Of a stretch of DNA of 7,270 nucleotides, positions 1 through 6,577 are shown piece after piece. Source of the stretch: an uncultured Clostridia bacterium (GTDB taxonomy: Bacteria; Bacillota; Clostridia; TANB77; CAG-508); the NCBI GenBank assembly GCA_934130025.1, contig CAKOXG010000040.1, positions 1-7,270 on the forward strand, read 5' to 3'. The position numbers and the translations under genes were made by a program. The stretch's first letter is position 1, and every line of letters starts with the position of its first letter. The notes beneath the pieces are model-generated. The model did not search any database. It was not told where the DNA came from and worked only from the letters and a program-made list of their open reading frames with translations.

Positions 1-164
1 CAGCTTCCCCCTGTTAAGCTTGTACCACTTGATGACAAATAATACTGATAACTGTTTGAACTACTTAATCCACTGCTTCCTTCGTCCTTAACACTTATTG
101 TTATGTTTTTTGTTGCAGTACCTGCTGAACCAGGACTATCACTCACGGTTATTACTGGATTTAT
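1..164 (-). repeat. Ig-like repeat unit 2 of the pilin-like gene (partial, runs off the window)
   Basis: The first 164 bases of a second unit align to unit 1 with an offset of 351 bases, then 357 beyond a 6-base indel. Bases 1-77 are identical to 352-428, and the rest differs by six substitutions and the indel. Several substitutions change residues (VMDKGSS versus VKDEGSS, DGSGSE versus DSPGSA). Further copies probably follow beyond the edge. Confidence 0.9.
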
Positions 165-521
165 TATTTGGACTGTATTATCAAAGTAATATGGCCCAAA
201 TCTTTGGTATGTTGTTCCACTTACAGTGATTGCTGTTCCATTTTCTTTGCTTTCTCCACCATCATTACTTTTTACTCTTTTTACAAATAAATAGTATGCA
301 CCATTTTTTCCACTTCCTACTGTAAAACTTTTTCCATTTGTATAGGTTGTCCAGCTTCCCCCTGTTAAGCTTGTACCACTTGATGACAAATAATACTGAT
401 AACTGTTTGAACTACTTAATCCACTGCTGCCTTTGTCCATAACACTTATTGTTATGTTTTTTGTTTTTGTTGCAGTACCTTCTGAACCAGAACCATCACT
501 CACGGTTATTACTGGATTTAT
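165..521 (-). repeat. Ig-like repeat unit 1 of the pilin-like gene (357 bp, 119 codons)
   Basis: The unit runs from INPVITVSDGSGSEGTATKT through GLSSSNSYQYYLSSSG, TYTNGKSFTVGSGKNG, AYYLFVKRVKSNDGGES and TTYQRFGPYYFDNTVQI to the next INPVITVSD. Alternating hydrophobic and Tyr/Ser/Thr residues suggest a beta-sandwich such as a bacterial Ig-like fold. Compared with unit 2 it has six extra bases (two codons, in the ATKTKN stretch) that unit 2 lacks. Confidence 0.85.
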
Positions 522-752
522 TGAATAGTCAATTGGTTCCAATTTTGCAAGTTCATCTTCCAGATTTTCAATTCTTGCATCATCTTTATTCTGACTTTTT
601 TCTACTTCATTTTGTTTTTTATTTGCCTCTTCTAACAAACCACTTGGTCCCATTACAGAATTTATTGCAACCCCTGATAATATTAATGTAACCACTATAG
701 TTACTACTAAGGCTATAAGCGTAATTCCGACGGTTATTTTTTATCATATTTT

Positions 753-758
753 CCTCCT
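753..758 (-). promoter_or_regulatory. Ribosome binding site that fixes the start of the pilin-like gene
   Basis: AGGAGG, a full match to the anti-Shine-Dalgarno core, lies 5 bases before the ATG at 747-745. It marks this ATG as the initiation codon, although the long reading frame behind it is one base out of register. The reading frame of the long ORF itself has TGA and TAA at this point and no usable start codon nearby. Confidence 0.85.
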
Positions 759-777
759 ATTCCTATTTTCAAGAATA

Positions 778-1194
778 CTACTCTTCTGTATATTTTTCAA
801 TTTTATAATCATACGCATCTTTTATGTCTTTTGAAACTATTACCTCTAAATTTGTTGATGTTTCCTCATCCATGGTAGGTAGTGAAACTACAACCTCTTT
901 AAGCTCATCTTCATTTTTGTCAATAAATTTGAGGCTTATGAATTCTTGTTCCACTTTTTCTCCTGAATTATTTGTTATTAACAATGAAAGTTTAGATGTT
1001 TGATCATCTTCTCCATTTTCTAATTTGAAATCTGAAAATACTACTCCATCAAATACTTTACTATCTAATTTCTTGTCATATTCGCTCACATTTTCTTGGC
1101 TTTTTTTCGATGCCGAAATACAAATTATAATAATTAATGCAGTTAATATTAATATAAGCATCAAAACCACATATTTTATTTTTTTATCTTTCAT
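778..1194 (-). CDS. Small membrane-anchored protein with FxLYD-like exported domain
   Basis: This is a 138-residue protein with a basic start (MKDKKIK), one strongly hydrophobic helix (about 8-28) and an acidic exported remainder. Cys25 lies inside the helix but lacks a proper lipobox, so I read it as an uncleaved anchor rather than a lipoprotein. After a charged spacer (30-45), residues 46-135 look like a beta-sandwich: VFSDFKLENG, then SLLITNNSGEKVEQEFISLKF, LPTMDEETSTNLEV and a closing DAYDYKI. That order (a short F-x-x-F/L strand, 'NNSGE', a 'KFIDKN' strand, the Tyr-Asp ending) resembles FxLYD-type domains of Gram-positive surface proteins; the match is from memory of the pattern. AGAAGG lies 6 bases before the ATG. 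The gene is 70 bp after comEC and 30 bp before the pilin-like gene, with which it is probably co-transcribed. Function unknown. Confidence 0.85.
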   Translation of the reverse strand: MKDKKIKYVVLMLILILTALIIIICISASKKSQENVSEYDKKLDSKVFDGVVFSDFKLENGEDDQTSKLSLLITNNSGEKVEQEFISLKFIDKNEDELKEVVVSLPTMDEETSTNLEVIVSKDIKDAYDYKIEKYTEE

Positions 1195-1209
1195 ACCTTT
1201 CCTTCTTTC

Positions 1210-1227
1210 ATTAGTTTTTATACTAAT
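1210..1227. repeat. Short inverted repeat next to the candidate promoter
   Basis: ATTAGT (1210-1215) and ACTAAT (1222-1227) are perfect 6-base arms around a 6-base TTTTAT centre. The repeat sits directly downstream of the candidate -10 box, where transcription would start, and upstream of the AGAAGG ribosome binding site at 1206-1201. That is a plausible repressor operator position, but a chance palindrome in AT-rich DNA is just as possible. Confidence 0.3.
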
Positions 1228-1256
1228 AGATTATCATTACGAAAAAATAAAGTCAA
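1228..1256 (-). promoter_or_regulatory. Candidate promoter between comEC and the small membrane protein
   Basis: TTGACT (1256-1251, 5 of 6) is followed by a 17-base spacer and TAATCT (1233-1228, 3 of 6), with TG one base upstream of the -10, an extended -10 feature that may offset its weakness. The shifted hexamer GATAAT fits the -10 consensus better but leaves only 15 bases of spacer. It could start a second unit for the last two genes. Confidence 0.45.
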
Positions 1257-1264
1257 TAATTTCA

Positions 1265-3643
1265 TTAATCTTTTTTTATTTGGCATCGTATTTTATATAC
1301 GCCATTTTCATTTATGGTTATTGTTATTTCTCCATCCTTATCTGTTCTGTATATTGTGGCATTTATTTTCTTTAATCTTTCCAACACGCCTTCATTTGGA
1401 TGCCCAAATGTATTATTCTCACCAACTCCGATTAATGCAATTTGTGGCTTTACATATTGTAGAAATTCATATGTACTGGAAGTTTTTGAACCATGATGTG
1501 CAACTTTTAATATATCACACTTTAATTTATTTCCATAGATTTTAGCAATTTCTTCCTCTGCCCCTTCTTCAATATCTCCGGTAAATAGTATTTTAAAGGT
1601 TTTTTTACTATTTTTTATCCTATAATACATTTTCATAACAACTGCATTTGCATTTAAGCCTCCCTTACCATCATCAAGCATTTTTTCTCCTGGATGGAGG
1701 ATGTCAAAATACACATATTTATCTATAATTATTTTATCACCCCTCTTAACTTTTATTATATTAATCTTTTTATTTTTGCATGTTCTTATTATGTTTTCGT
1801 ATAACTTTGAATAACTTGCTTGTTCACATACAATTATGTTTTTAATTTTTATTGTTTTTATGACTTCTTCTAATCCTTGTACATGGTCCGCATCAAAATG
1901 AGATGCAATCACATAATCAATTTTTTTAACTTTTCTATCTAATAAATATGGTACTAATATTTTTTTACCAATATCGTATTTTTCTTTCTCTCTGCTCCCT
2001 CCACTATCTATTAATAACAATTTATTAGTTGGAGTTTTTATAAAAGAGCAGTCTCCTTGACCAACATCAACAAAATGTAAAATAAATTTGTTTGAATCTT
2101 GTAAAATTATTGCAAAGTTTATAACCAAAAGAAATATTGATATTATTGCAATGCCTCTTACCATTATTCTCTTGTTTTTTATCTTATAAATTATAAATAT
2201 AACTGCATAACCTGCCAATATTGTAGTAATATAAGGAGTTACGACTGTAATGTTTCCAAATGGAATTTGTGCAATTTTATGTACCAATTTGCTAAACACA
2301 ATAAGTATTATATTTAAGATATTTGCTGGTAGTATTGCTATTGTCATAGATATAAATGATACCAAAACTACAACCATTCCCATTATTAATGTTATTCCCA
2401 TTATTGGAGCAATTATTAAATTTGATAATACGAAGTTTAGTGATATAGTATTAAAGTTATATATTGTCAAAGGCATTATCAGTATATTTGCACATATAGT
2501 TGTTTTTACACTATCTTCTAAATATTTTTTTATTCTTACAATTATATTATTCTCCTCACTAATCAAATTTCCTTCTTTATTTGCAAATAAAATTAGGCTC
2601 AGTGTTCCTGCATATGAAAGTTGAAAACCAATATTTTTCAATACTAATGGATTTTTTATTAAAACATATAGTGCTGATATAGCCATAGCAGTTATAGCAT
2701 CTGGTTTTCTGTAAACTAATGTCCCACATAGGCATATAATTGTTGTTAGCCCGGCTCTCATAATTGATGGGCTCATATTTGTTATAAGCATAAAAAATGC
2801 TATTAAAGCTATTGTGGCAATTACTTTTATTTTTTTCCCAAAGATTTTTTTATTAATAATAAAATTTATGCCTATAATTATATATGCAAGATGAGCTCCA
2901 GATACTGCTAACATATGTGATAAGTTACAATTTTTAAAGTCTTCTTTTATGTTCTCAGAAATTTTTGAACTATCACCCAGTAGTACTCCATTTAATATGC
3001 TTGCAGACTGTTCATTCATTAATTTTTCTATATTGGATTTCATTTTGTTGGAAGTTTTATTTACCACTGTGTTTACTATACTCTCTTGATTCTTTTTTAA
3101 TAATTTTAAGCATTCAAAATCATCTACAGTTATAGTTCCATATATTTCTTGTGTTTGCAACATTACTTGATAGTCATACCCTTTAAAATTTCTCTGGGCT
3201 GCAGGTTTACTAAATTTTCCCTGTACTGTTATTTTATTTCCATACTTTAGTTTTTCTATTTGCATTTTATCTTTTTTTATCATTAAAATTAAGTGTGCGT
3301 TTTCTTTTTTGTTATTTATTCTTTCTACATTAATATTCACTCTATACATATAATCAGTTTCCTTAACGTCTCCACAAATTATTGCCATAACCTTTATTGT
3401 CTTGTCTTCATATTCATTACAAATTTTATTGTACTTCTGTATTTTACCTTCAACATATATCTGCCCAATAACAGTCGTTATCAGTATAATACAAAATATT
3501 TTTCTGCATTTAGTGGTGAATAGAATTACTGGGAAAATTGATATTAGACCCAAAATAAGGGATATACTTATATTTTTTAAGTACATCCCTATAATTATAC
3601 CAATTATATATGATATTGTGACAATTAAAAGTAATCTTTTCAT
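1265..3643 (-). CDS. comEC: ComEC/Rec2 DNA-uptake channel with metallo-beta-lactamase-like domain
   Basis: ComEC is the inner-membrane channel that passes single-stranded DNA into the cytoplasm in natural transformation. The 792 residues match full-length family members. N-terminal membrane segments (about 4-60) precede a DUF4131-like region (to about 180, with SKPAAQRNFKGYDYQ). The competence domain (about 215-490) carries GVLLGDSS, LSHMLAVSGAHLAYI (241-255), SPSIMRAGL (291-299) and many hydrophobic helices. The C-terminal hydrolase domain has HFVDVGQGD (523-531), SHFDADH (581-587), LFTGD (686-690), AHHGSKTSS (715-723) and GHP (747-749), so the metal ligands look intact. In some species this domain degrades the non-transported strand. 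GAAGAAGGG sits 6 bases before the ATG. It lies 43 bp after the NlpC/P60 gene with no terminator between, so co-transcription is likely. Its presence does not prove the cell is transformable. Confidence 0.97.
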   Translation of the reverse strand: MKRLLLIVTISYIIGIIIGMYLKNISISLILGLISIFPVILFTTKCRKIFCIILITTVIGQIYVEGKIQKYNKICNEYEDKTIKVMAIICGDVKETDYMYRVNINVERINNKKENAHLILMIKKDKMQIEKLKYGNKITVQGKFSKPAAQRNFKGYDYQVMLQTQEIYGTITVDDFECLKLLKKNQESIVNTVVNKTSNKMKSNIEKLMNEQSASILNGVLLGDSSKISENIKEDFKNCNLSHMLAVSGAHLAYIIIGINFIINKKIFGKKIKVIATIALIAFFMLITNMSPSIMRAGLTTIICLCGTLVYRKPDAITAMAISALYVLIKNPLVLKNIGFQLSYAGTLSLILFANKEGNLISEENNIIVRIKKYLEDSVKTTICANILIMPLTIYNFNTISLNFVLSNLIIAPIMGITLIMGMVVVLVSFISMTIAILPANILNIILIVFSKLVHKIAQIPFGNITVVTPYITTILAGYAVIFIIYKIKNKRIMVRGIAIISIFLLVINFAIILQDSNKFILHFVDVGQGDCSFIKTPTNKLLLIDSGGSREKEKYDIGKKILVPYLLDRKVKKIDYVIASHFDADHVQGLEEVIKTIKIKNIIVCEQASYSKLYENIIRTCKNKKINIIKVKRGDKIIIDKYVYFDILHPGEKMLDDGKGGLNANAVVMKMYYRIKNSKKTFKILFTGDIEEGAEEEIAKIYGNKLKCDILKVAHHGSKTSSTYEFLQYVKPQIALIGVGENNTFGHPNEGVLERLKKINATIYRTDKDGEITITINENGVYKIRCQIKKD

Positions 3644-3686
3644 TTATTTCCCTTCTTCTAATTGCCCCATGTTTTTGAAAAATGTT

Positions 3687-5057
3687 TTATATTAATCTTC
3701 TAGCCTCTGCATATCTTTTAAGGTAGCTTCCAGATGTTAGTGATGAAATTTTTACACAATATCCTGAACCGGATGATGCGTGAATAAAATTTCCATCCCC
3801 TATATATATTCCACAGTGTCCAATTCCATCCATTGTTTCATAATCTAAAAAGAAAACTAAATCCCCCAGTTGCAAGTTTTCCTTTTCAACAGCCACACCT
3901 TTTTTTGATTGTGCTGTGGCTGAATGGCTCAAAGAGTATCCAAAATGTTTATACACATACATAGTAAAACCCGAACAATCAAAAGAAGAGCTCCCTGATG
4001 CTCCATATACATATGGGCATCCTAAATATTGTTTTGCATACGCCACAATTTGCTCTCCCTTATTTGTTTCATTTGTATTTGATGTTTCTACATTACTTAC
4101 TGTTGAAAGGTTCTCTGTAGTTGCTCTGTTTACAGTACTCCTGTTCGTTTCCTCTATTTTTTTATCAGATACCAACTCTTTATATATGTATCCATCATAA
4201 CTATTATATTTTATTTTATACCAATCTCCATTTTCTCCTGTGACTATTACATCCGTATTTTTTATTAGTGTAGTAATTATCTTCCCATCTGTAGAAGGTG
4301 TAGCTCTTACATATGCAGATGCAACATTTATATATTTTGTAGTGGATTTTATTGTTGTGTCTCCATTTGGAGTCTCCTCATTATTTGTGCTTGAATCTTC
4401 CTTATTTTCACTAGAATCTTGATTTTCTTTTATATCTGGCGTAGTATCAGCACTAGTTTTATTTTCTATATTTGATACCCATCCTGCAATCTCATCTGTT
4501 TGAATAAAAAACCATTTATTTGTTTTAGCAATTACCATTACCTCTATTTCTTCATTTACATTTTCTAACACATTTGAATTAATTAATGGTAAAATTCTTA
4601 TAGCTGTTTCCTTAGGCAATTTTATTTTTGTATTCAAGTCTATATCTGCAGTTGTTATATTTAACCTAGAAACCGTATTTGTTTGTGCATTACCATCACT
4701 TATAGAAGTTGTATTAGAAATTGTATTAGAATTGTTGCTTGTTGTTACACCTGTATTTTCAGTGTTGGTAGTATTATTTGATTCATTTTTGCTTACTTTT
4801 ACATATTCTTTGCTAACATAGCCTTCATTGCTTCCATGTTTTACCTTATACCAGTTCCCTTCTTCTGAAATTATTTCAAGCTTATCACCAGAGTTTAATA
4901 ATTCCAAAATTGATGAAGTGGTTGATGCTTCTTTTCTTAAATTCAATGTATCTGTAGAAACAGTCCCAGTATCTGCATTTGCTTTATTTGCTAATACTAT
5001 TAGTAATAGCATTATTATGCTTGCTATAAAATATTTTAATTGCTTTTTTGTTTTCAT
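3687..5057 (-). CDS. Secreted NlpC/P60 peptidoglycan endopeptidase with SH3b repeats
   Basis: A 456-residue exported cell-wall hydrolase. A basic N-terminus and hydrophobic segment (about 9-23) end in ANA (26-28), a likely signal peptidase I site. SH3b-like domain 1 spans about 30-90 (LNLRKEAS, GNWYKVKHGSNEGYV). A diverged second copy spans about 130-197 (KWFFIQTDEIAGWVS), and a third spans 238-297 (AYVRATPSTDGKI, GDWYKIKYNSYDGYI). Asn/Thr/Ser/Glu-rich linkers join them. The NlpC/P60 domain fills about 335-456, with nucleophile Cys361 in FDCSGF, His414 in GIGHCGIYIG and His426 in FIHASSG. The family usually cuts gamma-D-glutamyl bonds in the peptide stems, and SH3b domains bind the wall; the exact bond is not shown here. 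AGGAG lies 5 bases before the ATG. It is first in a unit leading into comEC. Roles in growth, separation or opening the wall are all possible. Confidence 0.93.
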   Translation of the reverse strand: MKTKKQLKYFIASIIMLLLIVLANKANADTGTVSTDTLNLRKEASTTSSILELLNSGDKLEIISEEGNWYKVKHGSNEGYVSKEYVKVSKNESNNTTNTENTGVTTSNNSNTISNTTSISDGNAQTNTVSRLNITTADIDLNTKIKLPKETAIRILPLINSNVLENVNEEIEVMVIAKTNKWFFIQTDEIAGWVSNIENKTSADTTPDIKENQDSSENKEDSSTNNEETPNGDTTIKSTTKYINVASAYVRATPSTDGKIITTLIKNTDVIVTGENGDWYKIKYNSYDGYIYKELVSDKKIEETNRSTVNRATTENLSTVSNVETSNTNETNKGEQIVAYAKQYLGCPYVYGASGSSSFDCSGFTMYVYKHFGYSLSHSATAQSKKGVAVEKENLQLGDLVFFLDYETMDGIGHCGIYIGDGNFIHASSGSGYCVKISSLTSGSYLKRYAEARRLI

Positions 5058-5111
5058 ATTTTCTCCTCATACTTGTATAATAATTCTATCTTTCTTTAGT
5101 ATTACGCCTAA

Positions 5112-5140
5112 AGTATATACTTAAATAGCATAAAAGTCAA
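5112..5140 (-). promoter_or_regulatory. Sigma-A-type promoter for the NlpC/P60-comEC unit
   Basis: TTGACT (5140-5135) and TATACT (5117-5112) each match the housekeeping consensus at 5 of 6 bases, with an ideal 17-base spacer. Transcription should start near 5105, leaving a leader of about 48 bases to the ATG at 5057. The -35 box begins one base after the tuf terminator's U-run, so the new transcription unit starts exactly where the old one ends. Confidence 0.8.
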
Positions 5141-5141
5141 C

Positions 5142-5188
5142 AAAAAATAGCAAGGTTAAAGATTTTATCTTATCCCCTGCTATTTTTT
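5142..5188 (-). terminator. Rho-independent terminator after tuf
   Basis: The perfect 11-base arms AAAAAATAGCA (5142-5152) and TGCTATTTTTT (5178-5188) enclose a region that can pair further (GAT/ATC at its tip, AGG/CCT at its base). In the tuf direction the second arm ends in TTTTTTG, which supplies the U-run. The hairpin begins 14 bases beyond the tuf stop. Because both arms carry A/T runs it may also work in the other direction. Confidence 0.8.
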
Positions 5189-5202
5189 ATGCTAATTTAT
5201 AA

Positions 5203-6402
5203 TTATTCGATTATATCAGCAACAACACCTGAACCAACTGTTCTACCACCTTCACGGATAGCGAATCTTAGTCCTTTTTCTATAGCGATTGGTGTTATTA
5301 ATTCGATTGTCATGTTAACGTTATCACCAGGCATAACCATTTCTGTTCCAGCATCTAATTCGATAACACCTGTAACATCAGTTGTTCTGAAATAGAATTG
5401 TGGTCTGTATCCATTGAAGAATGGTGTATGACGTCCACCTTCTTCTTTAGTAAGAACGTAAACTTGTGCTGTGAATTTTGTATGTGGATGTATTGTTCCT
5501 GGTTTTGCAAGAACTTGTCCTCTTTCAACATCTGTTCTTTGAACACCTCTTAATAATACTCCTATGTTATCTCCAGCTTCAGCTTGGTCTAGTAATTTTC
5601 TGAACATTTCAACACCTGTTACAACAGTTTTTGAAGAAGGTTTGATTCCAACTATTTCAACTTCGTCTTGTAGTTTTACTTCTCCTCTTTCTACTCTTCC
5701 TGTAACAACAGTTCCACGACCTGTTATTGTCATAACGTCTTCAATAGGCATTAGGAATGGTTGGTCTACTGGTCTTTCTGGTGTTGGGATATAGCTATCA
5801 ACTGCATCCATTAATTCTTTCATACATTGATATTCTGGAGCATTTGGATCTGTTGATGTGCTCTCTAATACTTTTAGTGAAGAACCTTTTACTACTGGAA
5901 TTTCATCTCCTGGGAAACCATATTCTGTTAATAGATCTCTAACTTCCATTTCAACTAATTCTAATAATTCTGGATCATCAACCATATCGCATTTATTTAA
6001 GTAAACAACAATGTATTTAACTCCAACTTGTCTTGCAAGTAGTATATGCTCTCTTGTTTGAGGCATTGGACCATCTGCTGCTGAAACAACTAGTATAGCT
6101 CCATCCATTTGAGCAGCACCAGTGATCATGTTCTTTACATAGTCAGCGTGACCTGGACAGTCAACGTGTGCATAGTGTCTATTTGCTGTTTCATATTCAA
6201 CGTGAGCTGTGTTAATTGTGATTCCTCTTGCTTTTTCTTCTGGAGCACCATCGATTTGATCATATGCTTCGAATTTAGCTTGTCCTAATAAGCTTAAGTA
6301 TTTTGTTATAGCTGCTGTTGTTGTTGTTTTTCCATGGTCAACGTGTCCGATTGTACCAATGTTAACGTGTGGCTTTGATCTTACAAATTTTTCCTTTGCC
6401 AT
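5203..6402 (-). CDS. tuf: Translation elongation factor Tu
   Basis: EF-Tu carries aminoacyl-tRNA as a GTP ternary complex to the ribosomal A site. The 399 residues are a full-length protein. All GTPase motifs are present: P-loop GHVDHGKT (19-26), switch I RGITI with T62, DCPGH (81-85) with the catalytic His85, NKCD (136-139) and GSSLK (173-177). Domain 2 (about 212-301) has the GRGTVVTGRVERG block, and domain 3 (about 303-396) has GGRHTPFFNGYRPQFYFRT and ends in VGSGVVADIIE. The start is fixed by MAKEKF and by AGGAGG at 6416-6411, 8 bases upstream. It follows fusA by 175 bp and is followed by a hairpin terminator. The next gene is not rpsJ, so the S10 ribosomal cluster does not follow directly here. 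Confidence 0.99.
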   Translation of the reverse strand: MAKEKFVRSKPHVNIGTIGHVDHGKTTTTAAITKYLSLLGQAKFEAYDQIDGAPEEKARGITINTAHVEYETANRHYAHVDCPGHADYVKNMITGAAQMDGAILVVSAADGPMPQTREHILLARQVGVKYIVVYLNKCDMVDDPELLELVEMEVRDLLTEYGFPGDEIPVVKGSSLKVLESTSTDPNAPEYQCMKELMDAVDSYIPTPERPVDQPFLMPIEDVMTITGRGTVVTGRVERGEVKLQDEVEIVGIKPSSKTVVTGVEMFRKLLDQAEAGDNIGVLLRGVQRTDVERGQVLAKPGTIHPHTKFTAQVYVLTKEEGGRHTPFFNGYRPQFYFRTTDVTGVIELDAGTEMVMPGDNVNMTIELITPIAIEKGLRFAIREGGRTVGSGVVADIIE

Positions 6403-6430
6403 TTAAATTTCCTCCTTTAATTTGGATCTC

Positions 6431-6456
6431 GAGGTAAAAGCATAATGCCTTTCCTC
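6431..6456 (-). promoter_or_regulatory. Possible hairpin in the tuf leader RNA
   Basis: In the RNA sense the arms GAGG and CCTC close an inner AAA/TTT and GCA/TGC pairing with a TTA loop, a bulged G on one side and a TA bulge on the other. The hairpin ends about 15 bases before the AGGAGG of tuf, so it could affect initiation or RNA stability. There is no U-run after it, so it is not a normal terminator. It matches no leader family that I recognise. Confidence 0.3.
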
Positions 6457-6513
6457 TCAACCTTTATATTATTTTAATAATTAATAACATATTATAACTT
6501 TGCTATACATTGC

Positions 6514-6542
6514 ATTTTATAATATTTTTGTGAATTTTGCAA
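6514..6542 (-). promoter_or_regulatory. Candidate housekeeping promoter for tuf
   Basis: On the minus strand a TTGCAA box (6542-6537, 4 of 6 matches to TTGACA) is followed by a 17-base spacer and TAAAAT (6519-6514, 5 of 6 to TATAAT). It lies 36 bases beyond the fusA stop in a very AT-rich spacer, which would give a leader of roughly 100 bases before the tuf ATG. Tuf often has its own promoter in addition to readthrough from fusA. AT-rich DNA gives such matches by chance, so this is tentative. Confidence 0.45.
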
Positions 6543-6577
6543 TACCTTTTAGTGTTTTCTTTATGAAAGGCGCAAAA

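Larger units (their letters stand above)
1..747 (-). pseudogene. Pilin-like surface protein with Ig-like repeats; frameshifted start, 3' end outside window
   Basis: From 728 to the window edge one frame stays open for 242 codons. It begins GITLIALVVTIVVTLILSGV, the N-terminal helix of clostridial pilin-like proteins with a prepilin-peptidase-type site (cleavage after G expected). Next come a charged, probably coiled-coil stretch (LLEEANKKQNEVEK, then ARIENLEDELAKL) and tandem Ser/Thr/Gly/Tyr-rich repeats (INPVITVSD, then GLSSSNSYQYYLSSSGTSL and AYYLFVKRV) resembling bacterial Ig-like modules. The AGGAGG-backed ATG at 747 reads MIKNNRR and then leaves this frame, stopping at 621-619 after 42 codons. 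Dropping one base restores it: without the C at 729 it would read MIKNNRGITLIALVV, a textbook basic n-region; without one A of the A6 run (742-737), MIKITVGITL. The internal ATG at 653 would lose the helix. Inactivation, assembly error and a switch are all open. Position +5 is Ala, not the usual Glu. Confidence 0.75.

Noticed and set aside
651..653. Internal ATG (GTA ATG GGA) as the true start of the repeat protein
   Set aside because: It has no ribosome binding site and would remove the whole pilin-type helix, which is clearly coding in the same frame upstream.
449..691. Plus-strand reading frame of 80 codons rich in Leu and Phe
   Set aside because: It is the antisense of the pilin-like coding sequence; it includes repeat unit bases and has no independent support.
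736..742. A AAA AAT, a classical -1 slippery heptamer, in frame just after the pilin-like start
   Set aside because: A -1 slip would read straight into TAA. The long frame is reached only by skipping one base (+1), so standard -1 frameshifting cannot explain it. The A6 run is also short for efficient transcript slippage.
1110..1194. Lipoprotein signal in the small membrane protein
   Set aside because: Cys25 is preceded by a run of Ile and lies inside the hydrophobic helix; it lacks the small residues of a lipobox.
1025..1375. Plus-strand hydrophobic reading frame of 116 codons
   Set aside because: It overlaps the 3' end of comEC and the 5' half of the small membrane protein on the opposite strand. 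Its hydrophobicity is the reverse of AT-rich coding DNA, and it lacks a good ribosome binding site.
5564..5942. Plus-strand reading frames opposite tuf
   Set aside because: They are shadows of the highly conserved EF-Tu gene, whose motifs are all intact in the other strand.
6491..6496. TATAAT on the minus strand in the fusA-tuf spacer as the tuf -10 box
   Set aside because: The -10 is perfect, but nothing resembling a -35 box lies 16-18 bases upstream and there is no extended -10. I preferred TTGCAA-17-TAAAAT.
6543..6577. Terminator directly after fusA
   Set aside because: CCTTT and AAAGG could pair only across a long loop and no U-run follows, so readthrough into tuf is more likely.
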